NCBI RefSeq assembly: GCF_042242105.1
Contig: NC_092035.1
Span: 5,972,977-6,036,976, forward strand
Direction of reading: 5' to 3'
Length of the DNA stretch: 64,000 nucleotides
Source: Pempheris klunzingeri
Taxonomy: Eukaryota > Chordata > Actinopteri > Acropomatiformes > Pempheridae
In this document: one piece after another, positions 39,736 through 55,443 of the stretch
Numbering within the stretch: the first letter of the stretch is position 1
Layout: every line of letters begins with the position of its first letter
Translations under genes and position numbers: made by a program
The notes under the pieces: model-generated
The model's input: only the letters and a program-made list of their open reading frames with translations
Database searches by the model: none
Told to the model about the DNA's origin: nothing

Positions 39736-39754
39736 AACAGAAGGAGCTTCAGAC

Positions 39755-39943
39755 TCAGGCTTTATATGACAAAAGTATACTTTTTAAAATTTTATTCATA
39801 AGTGTAAAACATAGACAAGTTTTAAGATGGGACTTGAAGGAGAAGTGTTTTATGTCGTGTGGCAGAGAGTTCCAGAGGCGGGGGGGCGAGCGGCTGAAGG
39901 CTCTGGACTCCCTGGTGGACTTGACTACTATTACTATTATCAA
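39755..39943 (-). mobile_element. LINE 3' fragment (reverse-transcriptase C-terminal tail)
   Basis: On the minus strand the frame reads RAFSRSPPRLWNSLPHDI and then FKSHLKTCL, the characteristic C-terminal tail of many fish non-LTR retrotransposon polymerases. Only the tail is present, so this is a 5'-truncated copy, placed directly next to the gypsy relic. Confidence 0.75.
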
Positions 39944-40457
39944 ATACTTTTAAATACATAAACAAGAACTATTTGAATGCACATCAGAGGGGAATGGGTA
40001 GGTAAACGTGTTAAAAAACGAGATGTATTAGGATAAAGTTGTGTGTTTATGATGCAGGTTCAATCACAAAGATCTTCAGCACCCTCGATTCTCTTCATGC
40101 CTTAAAAACAGCATGAGTTAGAATTAGGGCCAAAAGGCCTCAGGTGAGTCAAATTCTGAACTTCAGTCCCAGTACGTCATCGTTGTGTTTCAGAAAGATA
40201 TTTCTGTGAATTTGTACATGATTCCAAAAATGGATCTGCTTTGTGCTTTCATTCTGTTGAGAATGATGTGGCTCCATATAATCGAAGTGTTTTTTATGAA
40301 GTCACATGAAAACTTGTGTGAAATTCACCCTGACACCCTCCGAGAGGAAACAGGCCCTCACAGTGAACCGCAGCTGTGCTGTGAACATATACATATTGTG
40401 CAGCAGGCAGGACGAGCACTCAGTCCGCAGACACAGTGGTCCAGACGCTTCACCAGC

Positions 40458-42724
40458 ATGAACACGATTTTCTTCATCGGCCAAATCATTGGCATCGTCT
40501 CCATCTCTGCCATCCTCCTCTTCCTCCTGTTTTCCCGCCGTCACTGCAGCCATGTGCAGGACGGCTACGGCTACGCTGTGCTGATAACAGGCTGCGACAG
40601 CGGCTTTGGGCACCAGCTGGCTCTGTGTTTGGACCAGAAAGGGTTTGTGGTTTTCGCTGGGTGTCTGTTTCCAGGAGGAGACGGTGCCCAGAGTCTCACC
40701 AGACAGAGCTCCAGTAATCTGAAAATCCTCAAGCTGGACGTCACTAGCGATGAAGATGTGCAGCAGGCGAAGAAGACGGTCCAGGAGAACCTGCCAAAGA
40801 AAGGTGAGAATTTAGCCTGCTGTAAAAAATGACCCAGTTTGTCTTTTAATTGGCTTCATTGTGTAAAGAAGTTCACTGATGCCAAAAAAACATCCAATCA
40901 AAACAAATAGAAATGAATAATTTAGCTTTCTGTATCAGAATCTCTTAATTCTAACTAAATTTTTTGACTTGACAGTTTGAAAATTCTGACTTTATATTTA
41001 TTGTAACAAGCCTGCAAGGCAAAATTATGAAATATTATGTCACAGTTAAGTAAAATTAGAACTTACTATCCAATAATTTTTATTTAACAAGAATATTTTC
41101 ATGATTTGTTTCTTTTATCTCTTACTTTTAACTGACTTCCTAAACTTTTCTCTTGTGTCTGGTGGTGAAAATGGGCTTCCACTAACAGATAAATACCAAA
41201 ATTATAAGTATACAGGAGACATTTTTCAATTACTACCTCAAAACTTAGGCTGTCAAGTCAAAATGATTGAATTCACAGCTTTGCTCTCTACAGACATCGG
41301 TCATGTCGTGCTTAATAATGCATTAAAGGATGTGTTAAAACATGTCAATGATACAAATACACAGATTTCCCCTTGTTTCATCAGGCCTGTGGGCTGTTGT
41401 GAACAACGCCGGCATCTCAGACTGGGGCGAGATCGAATGGAGCACCATTAAAGATTTCAGCAACATGGTCGACATCAACCTGTTCGGCTGCATCAGGACC
41501 TCGATTGCCTTCCTGCCTTTGGTTCGTGCCGCCAAAGGTTAGCGGCAAACATCTCGGCATGACCTCAGATTGTTATTGTGGTGATCAGAGGGGTGAAAAT
41601 GACTGTTTTATGTCTCCTGACTGCTGCAGGTCGGCTGGTTTACGTGTCGAGCATCTTCTCCTTCTTCAACTGCCTGAACATGGCCGCATACAGTGTGTCA
41701 AAGAGAGGACTGGAGGCGTTTGCGGACTGCCTCAGGGTAGAAATGGCCAGTTTTGGTGTGAAGGTAAAGTAGCCATGACGCGTGACATCCTCAGAGATAA
41801 AATATGACGCCTGTAGGCATATAGGAAAAAGCCTTCATTAAGAACAAAGCCAGCATTTGTGAACTAGAGGGAAAATAGTTGAGTACTGTTGTGTCAGTAC
41901 TGCTGTATGTCACGCTGTTCCTCCTGTCTGTCAAACACCCACAGTATTTCTTTATTAGACAGGAGACACTTCATTTTAACCCATTTCTGACTGTTTTAAA
42001 AGAATAGTTGGACTTTTATACAAGTGTTTGCTTTCTTAGATGCGTTAGATGAGAAAACTGATGCCACTTTGGTGAGTTTAGCTTAGCTCTGAGACTGAAA
42101 ACAGCTCGTGTGGCTCTTTCTGAAAATGACTGTGTGCTTTAACTTTTGCTTTAGTTTATTTTAAAAACCAAAAATCTGTGTCCACAAGTTAAAATCATGA
42201 TAGTAAGCACTTATTTTGAGTTTTATCTCAAATTTATGACCTCTCTCTTAATTTTGAGATAATAATGAGTAACTTTGTGTTGTAGCATAAAAAGCATATA
42301 AGGGTTTGAGAAAATACAGATAATTCAACATCTAAATCCTTTTTCCCCCCACTTTCAGGTCAGCATCATCCAGCCGGGTAATTTCGGCCAAGCCACCAAC
42401 ATCATGAAGGTGAAAACAGGCTCTGATGTTTGGGAGAAACTGGATGACGAACAAAAGCAGGTGTTCAACCGGCAGTACGTGGAGCTGGCCAACGAGTACT
42501 TCCTGTCAACGTGCAAGACGGGATTCAAAAAGGCCGAGTTGGTCATCAACGCCATGCTGCACGCCGTCACGTCCGCTCAGCCCAGATACAGATACCTGCT
42601 GGTGTCCACGGTGGACATGTTTTTCTTCCGGCTCTTCCCTTTTCTCCCCACCGTCCTCACTGACGCCGTGTTTTCTCTCAGCCCCATGTACGCCAAAAGA
42701 AAAGAAATGCTGTACGCTAAGTAA
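40458..42724 (+). CDS. bdh1: Short-chain dehydrogenase, 3-hydroxybutyrate dehydrogenase-like (SDR9C)
   Basis: Exons 40458-40803, 41385-41537, 41630-41763 and 42359-42724 encode 332 residues with closed phases. The family performs NAD(P)(H)-dependent oxidoreduction; BDH1 interconverts 3-hydroxybutyrate and acetoacetate in mitochondria. Visible motifs: cofactor loop TGCDSGFG (residues 44-51), NNAG (122-125), Asn147, Ser174, Tyr187 and Lys191, so the catalytic tetrad is intact. The phrases KGFVVFAGCL, GLWAVVNNAGIS and GVKVSIIQPGNF fit BDH1 best, ahead of HSD11B2 and retinol dehydrogenases. The start at 40,458 is chosen because it begins a hydrophobic segment (residues about 4-25). The frame is open further upstream, but that part lacks homology. 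The N-terminus looks like a membrane anchor rather than a classic mitochondrial targeting peptide, so the substrate and paralogue are uncertain. Confidence 0.8.
41999..42110 (+). repeat. Partial copy of a teleost dispersed repeat
   Basis: The stretch in the third bdh1-like intron (agaatagttggac, gctttctta, gttagatgagaaaactgatgcc, tttagcttagct) recalls a very common fish repeat. It corresponds to the first half of the family; the second half is seen at 53,921-54,066. Confidence 0.5.
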
Positions 42725-42921
42725 CACAGACAGTCTGACGAGGGGGCGGCTGGTGGAAGAATCAAGATTTACACCATTAGACCACCAGATTTGTTTTGTT
42801 CAGGTGCATAAAATAGAAGAACACGAGGCAAAAAGCTGCACTTCTTTGCTAACATCATTGTTAAACTTGTCTTGTGTTTGTTGTTTTATGGTTTTCTTCA
42901 TCTACACTGTGTCTCTGTTGG

Positions 42922-42927
42922 AATAAA
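42922..42927 (+). terminator. Poly(A) signal of the bdh1-like gene
   Basis: AATAAA about 200 nt downstream of the stop codon, followed by a T-rich stretch. It is the first canonical hexamer after the coding end. Confidence 0.6.
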
Positions 42928-43491
42928 TGTGATTATTATCATCATCATCCATCTTTTCTGCTTATTTCTTATTTATTCCTTATTAATTTACTTCATGGCG
43001 AGTGTTTTGCTTTATTTTATACCCCAATCAAAGTCAGTAAAAAGTCCCACTATACTAATAATACAGATTCCATCTTGACGGTTTACACTGACACTGAATA
43101 AAACGTGTTTTCATGGCCCAAAGCATTCAGTCACTGTACTGAGATGTTACCAGCAGTCCCTCGTTGCAGTGGGGGGGGGTTCACTGTTCTGATTTGGCTT
43201 CTATTCCGACTATTAGTGGGACATTTGGGTGTAAAAGCAGCTGCTCACAGGGTGTTACAACTCTTTCACCTCAACGATCGTGTGATAAACGCTAGGAATA
43301 AACGGTTCCCATCAAAAAGTAATCCACCAGCTGTTTATTTACATCCTCCCACCCCCTCCTGACCCACCGTCAGCCCCCTTCACCTGCTCACCTGTTCCCA
43401 CTTCCCTCATTGTCTCTGCAGTTTGTCTACCGGCCCATTTCCACATGTTCCTCTCAGCCGCTCATCCACATTTCATCTGCTTGGTTTGCAG

Positions 43492-43573
43492 GTGGTGCTT
43501 CTGGGTCCAAACCTGGACGCCTCAGTGGTGTCCGTACGAGCCAGATTAAGTTTTACCCTCGAATATCCCCTGA
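43492..43573 (+). other. Exon-like segment of unknown origin
   Basis: 82 nt bounded by an acceptor (ttggtttgcag) and a donor (gtaaga), open in the frame beginning Val-Val-Leu-Leu-Gly-Pro-Asn. No family is recognised and no partner exon was found nearby. It may be chance, a relic, or part of an unannotated transcript. Confidence 0.2.
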
Positions 43574-45442
43574 GTAAGACGCCTCTGTTGTAACCATGTT
43601 AAATTAGGATTTAAGATCCTCCCTCCACTGCTGGGAAATGCTGTTTTGTCGTTTTGGTTTATGGAGATATGTGAGCCTTAAAAGACACCACCCTTTGAGC
43701 TTTGAGTTCTTTAAAATTGAAAATAGTTCATTTGTTTCACAGTGATTAGGGATGGTGGGGGTTAGCTAAGGCTGTGATGGTTTTCAGTCACTTTTGACAA
43801 ACATATAACATCCTGGAAAAACTGTGACTTTTTTATCTATGCTAATTTTTAAAACAGGAAACCGCACTTGACATCTTTTCCAAATAAAAAGTGGAATTTA
43901 TGAGAAAACAAACCCTCTGTTATTCAATCCAATGCATCGTGTTCAACTTGCATAAACTTGGAGGGAGTAAGTAGGGCTGAGAGACAGTAAACAAAAGAAC
44001 AAGTGAGGTCATTTCTTCATCACTAGCAGTTTTCAAGGAAAGGCTGTGTGTAAAAGCTACACACAAATACTGCCAGCATGGAGGTACAATGTTTTACACT
44101 TCTACATTTAGGCTGATTACCATGTTGGCCTCCTTTAAAAGTCTGTGTATCGTCGGATAACCTGTAATTCATTTGTAGTTTGAATACGGAGAAAAAGTAA
44201 ATCTGCTATTTGGTTCAAAACCAGACAACATTTTTGGTGTCAGAATCAAAAAGCAGTCTGTTGTTCCTTTTATCATCATCCCTTTATGAGTAACAGACGA
44301 CAGAAGGTTCATAATTTGCTATTTTGTTTGAAACCAGAAACTGAAGTTTTGTTTTTTTTTTCCTATTTTGAACCAAAATTGGAAAAACAAATCTGTTCGC
44401 TTTCAGTTTCCAGTCTATCTACAGAATCTCCACCTCTCTGAGACAGTTTTAGAAAACTGAACATTATAACCATCATGAAGGGAGGCTTTATTGCCTTCCT
44501 ACTGCATTAGACTGCATTAGAGTAGCTAGAGGTGGTGTGTAAGTGTGTGTGTTCACACACACATGAAGAAATACTCCTCCTGAGGTGCGTTTGATTCTTG
44601 CAAATCCCATTAGGAGCACCGGGAGGAGCCCAAACAACCTCATTAGTCACAGATTACCTGTCTTATGCACCAATGTCAGGATGCAGCCAGTTACCAACTG
44701 ATCCTTTAAGTCTAATTTTAAAACACAAGTCTGTTTCAGTGCTTGTTGCCTGACTTTCACACTTGCCGCATTTGATCCAGAATTAGATTTTCTGCGCGAT
44801 AAATCTGCAGCTCAGAGCGTCTGATGGAGGCAGCAACAAATGCACTTGTTGTTCTCAGCTCTGGCAGCCATGAAAGGCTGTCAGCGCTGTGTGACCCAGC
44901 TCATCGTCAGCTCAGCGAAGACATGCGTGATGAATCCCACCCAGGTTATCCTGCGAGTGTGAAACGATGTGATTTCAGTGGATGCTGAGAATCAGACGAT
45001 GAGTTCATTCAAGCTTACTGCCGCCTCTAAAAGCCACGTCATGAGGGAGAGGGAGGACACGGATGGATCTATCCAGGCATCGTGGTCAGTGTAGAGGAAA
45101 CGAAGGCCAGGTCAAGTGTCAGAGACTCTTTCTGTCACCGGCTTTCTTGTGCTTTTAAAGAAATGACTGAAGTGTTTTTGTTTTCTCTTCGGTGGCCCTA
45201 AGTGAACCTTCAGCTGAGCTAAAACAAAGTTTTCATTCAGTTTCATGCCTTCTGTTTTATTAGCAACTCTTAATAGAATATGACATGATGTTTTCCAAGG
45301 TTTGTTACATGGAAAAGTTCATCATCATTGTGCTCATTATTCTATTGAATTGATCTGTGGTGTCTGAGAAGGTTAGAATGAGATGATACCACATTGATGT
45401 GTAATAAGATTTAAAGCTAACTGAATTAGACGTAAGATGTGT

Positions 45443-45458
45443 GGGGGGGGGGGGGGGG
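45443..45458 (+). repeat. G16 homopolymer
   Basis: A run of 16 G in intergenic DNA, able to form intermolecular or slipped G-quadruplexes and prone to sequencing-length error. Confidence 0.9.
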
Positions 45459-46760
45459 CGTCTTCTCCAGAATACAGACAAACTACCTTCAGAGCCATTA
45501 AAGGCTCCAAAGTTTCCACATTATATCCTCACTTTCCTCCTTAGTTCTGTTTTTTTTTATCGTTGTTTCATTGTAGTCAGTTCCATTTTTCATCTTCAAA
45601 CTGCCACTGGACAATATAATTTGTCATTTTAATATCCAGTGTCCCCTTTTTCATTCATTCATTAGTGTTTCCTGAATCATAGAATACAATAAGTCATTTT
45701 CTCATTACATGGTTCGTTTGTTTGTTTTATTTCAATGGAGAAAAAAAAACTCATAAAACTCAAAAAAGTCCTAAAACTTTTTTTAAAATCTGCCAGAATA
45801 AACGTAAAAAACACGTCTTAACTTGTGAATCCCCTCATGACTCAGAGATTTATTTTGCCACACTCGGGTTGGTTCCACCTCCTCGAGCTCCTTGTAACCA
45901 CTGATGGTTTTTCATGTTTTCACCTCACATGCTCAGGTTGTGGTTATCTGAGCTAAACATCCCGTTTTAGTGGAAGTTTCATTTACGTGCTGTGGAGAAA
46001 AATGCTGTATGGCCGACCTGAATATATCATGTTGATGATGATGAAGAAGACCCCGGTGAAGATATAGTGTCTTATGACTGACAGCTACTTTGATTCAGCG
46101 TAATTAGCCAATCCAGGCCTTAATGGTTATATATTAAGGGACTTTCTCTTTTTCTCTCATCATTCTACATCTTTCTTCTTCCTTTTTCTCTCATCTTCTC
46201 CGCTTCGTTGATAATTGGATGACATTCTGTGCAGTTGAGTGTTCCCACTCACGCCACAGCTGAAAAAGCCACAATTTAGATTCTTCTCCTTTTACGTGAC
46301 ATGAGTTTGTTTTGTTTCCTGTCAGAGTCAAAGACTACTTACATCACATCCTCTGTCCTTTGCTGTCGTCGGCCTTTTTACACAACTTCAGTCTTTCTCC
46401 TCTTTGTTTCTTCTGTGAACATTAGCGTCACCTGTTAGCAAGCCTGTGTCATAAGAGGGAAAGTCCTCGATTCAAAGAAAAACCAGATTGTGCTCGAACC
46501 AAGAGACAAAGTTTGAATCCATGTGTGAAAATAGTTCAACTCTGCATCAGCTTTCATTGGTTTTTGTGCATTTTAGAGATTTAGTATTAAACAGCTGATA
46601 ACCAAAGACAAAAAGGCGGATTAATGGATAATGTAAATGACTGTTGCAGCCCTAATTATACTCCTCAATTCTTCATTTATTTAGGTCAAAATAGAGGGAA
46701 ATCAGCGGTCTCTTCTTTCCCTATACATGCATACATGCCACCGTGCTTTGTCCTGGATAG

Positions 46761-46766
46761 TTTATT
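46761..46766 (-). terminator. Candidate poly(A) signal for chrna2
   Basis: On the minus strand an AATAAA lies about 46 nt beyond the chrna2 stop codon. It is close, so a more distal signal may be used as well. Confidence 0.4.
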
Positions 46767-46811
46767 CATTCATTTACTTGTTTAATTCATTCTTTGATGT
46801 TCAGAGTGGCT

Positions 46812-53362
<6,551 letters not shown>

Positions 53363-53517
53363 TTCAGCGGCTCCAGGTTTTGTTGGGAAGAAGCTCAGGT
53401 TGTCTCAGAAGTGTGCAGCCTTTGTTTTTACCATCGCTCCTCTGTCCTGCTCGTCTGCCAACAGGATCTCAGTCACAACCTCCCACCAACGGTATCCATC
53501 ACAAGGTGTTCCTGTGA

Positions 53518-53552
<35 letters not shown>

Positions 53553-53556
53553 TCTG
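53518..53556 (+). repeat. (CT)n microsatellite
   Basis: A 39-bp CT run interrupted by TG, about 160 bp upstream of the chrna2 start codon. On the minus (chrna2) strand it is a GA run; GA tracts near promoters can bind GAGA-type factors, which is speculation here. Confidence 0.9.
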
Positions 53557-53920
53557 TGGGCTCATGGAGACATTACTACTCTTTACGGCTTTTAATATTC
53601 CTGTGATATTCTTACTGCACTTCCGGGTTTGGGGGTAAACATAGTACATATGCAATGCAAAATATAAATAAACTAACAAATTATGATATATTATTATAGC
53701 TATCATTATAGCTAGCTAGCCAACAGAATGTAAAGTAATAAAAATTAGCCTTACCTTTACTGTACAGCTGTCTCATTAATTATAACCCAGTAATAATAAT
53801 ATATATACTTTTCTAACCTCAGGCATATATGTTGATGATGTTATTTTTTTGTACTTTTACTCGAGTAAAATATCTGAATACATCGTCCACCACTAGCTAG
53901 CTACACATTTATGTAATGTA

Positions 53921-54066
53921 TGCTAACAATATGAAGCTAATGCTACCGGCTAATTTAGCTTAGCGTTAGCACAAAGGCAACCGGAAGCAGGTGAATTCAG
54001 CTAGCCTGGATCTGCCTATAGGTACTAAAATCCGCCTGTCAGCACCTTTAAGTCTAACTAATTAAT
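53921..54066 (+). repeat. Partial copy of a teleost dispersed repeat
   Basis: The words atgaagctaatgctaccggct, tagcttagcgttagcac, agctagcctggatctg and aaaatccgcctgtcagcacc, in this order, match a common fish repeat. This copy corresponds to the second half of the family whose first half appears at 41,999-42,110. Confidence 0.55.
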
Positions 54067-54472
54067 GTTTTTTTAAATCTAATTTGTTTACTGAACTGTA
54101 TAAAGAATAAAGTGTGAAAACGAAAAGTCGCTGTTAAGCTAACCAGCGAAGAATCCAGGAAGTAAGAAGAATGTAAAAGTATCTCAAAATGCCCTGTGTG
54201 GTGCACATAGGTCACTGCAGACAGACAGTTATATACACAGGGGAGCGGGAGGAAAATTACTATTTATAAGTATTTAAACGCAAACAAATGTTCTCCTCTG
54301 AAGAAATGTCCACAACACCTGTCCCAGCCTCTAATCAATCAGTCAGTTCAATTTCAAATAGGCCTTTAATCTTTATTTATTTACTTGCAGTCATTGTTAA
54401 TAATTCCAATGTTTTTCAAAGCTGCAATTTTCACAATTTAGTAGATTATCTTCTGTGGGTGCCAAGGTTTTA

Positions 54473-54486
54473 CCACTAGGTGGCGC
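54473..54486 (+). promoter_or_regulatory. CTCF-type motif between divergent chrna2 and als2
   Basis: CCACTAGGTGGCGC agrees with the vertebrate CTCF core (CCASYAGRKGGCRS) at every position. It lies in the roughly 1.6-kb interval between the divergent chrna2 and als2 starts, a natural place for an insulator. Binding is inferred. Confidence 0.55.
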
Positions 54487-54899
54487 TTTGAGTGAGTCCA
54501 GTACGTTTTGACGCAGAAATAGAAAGAGAAGAAGAAGAGGAAGGAACTCTTCTTTGGTGGTGAAGCGGTACCTGAGAGGAGGAATACGGTAAGAGGTCCC
54601 ACTTTGCTGGTGTTTTGGTGTCCCAAAGAATGGCTTAAATTTTATATTTTAAAGGAAATACAGATTTGTATCCAATCAGTGACTTTAGTAATTAATAAGA
54701 AACTGTGCACTGTACTATACATTTGTATTTTAAAAATCTTTTTTAATGCCTTTATTTATTTTAAAAATGCTTTCCCATAATATATAATGATAAGTAATAG
54801 TATAACAGCCACAGGAGACATTTTTATGCTGTAATTTTTGATACTTTGATTACATTTTCGTGGTTTTATAGCCTACAAATGTGCGTAGTACCACTTTAA

Positions 54900-55091
54900 G
54901 ACACTTGTCGCCGCTGCAGAGCGAAGCCTCTCAATCATAGACGATCTGTGACATTAGCGGCTGCTGTCTGTGTCAACATCAGGAGGCGAAACGACTTCCT
55001 GCGGCGTTTAGCGGCCAAACATCTCCACGGACGCATGATTTGCTTCCCTGTCTGACTGAGCAGCTCAATGAGCGGCGTGTGGAGCCAGCTG
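54900..55091 (+). other. als2: als2 promoter-proximal region and first untranslated exon
   Basis: A locally GC-richer stretch ends at a strong donor (gctg|gtaaga, exon end 55,091). It lies upstream of an acceptor at 55,443 that begins the exon with the als2 start codon, so it is the best candidate for the first 5' UTR exon. Its 5' boundary is not defined. It contains short upstream ATGs. Another donor-ended segment (ending 54,588) further upstream could be an alternative first exon. Confidence 0.5.
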
Positions 55092-55443
55092 GTAAGAAAA
55101 GAGACGCTTTTTATCCACGAAAACGAGGAAGAGACACCTGTGGTTCGGGCTAGTTAGCAAGGGGCTGATTAGCTAATGTTAGCTAGCGAGATTAACGTTA
55201 ACTTGTTAGCTAAGAGCAGCTAGCAACACCTGCCACAGGTGTGTGAAAGTGAAACCTTACATGCCGCCTCGTATGTCCAGTTTTAGGGGCTTTCCTGACA
55301 GGGTTTCCCTTCTAAAACAGGTCGACACAAGCTAACAGACGCTTGGTATCGCCCCCCCCATGACTTTGTTTGCACTGACAGCTACATATGAGCCAGCAGG
55401 GGTGTTTGTTTTTAGATAATAGGAGTGTTTTGTTTGTTTGTAG

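Larger units (their letters stand above)
42930..46760. other. Intergenic DNA between the convergent bdh1-like and chrna2 genes
   Basis: No confident gene. One exon-like segment (43,492-43,573) and a G16 run at 45,443-45,458 are noted separately. The rest is A/T-rich sequence without recognisable features. Confidence 0.5.

Noticed and set aside
40185..40457. Longer N-terminus for the bdh1-like protein
   Set aside because: The frame is open, but the residues have no SDR features; the ATG at 40,458 begins directly at the membrane segment.
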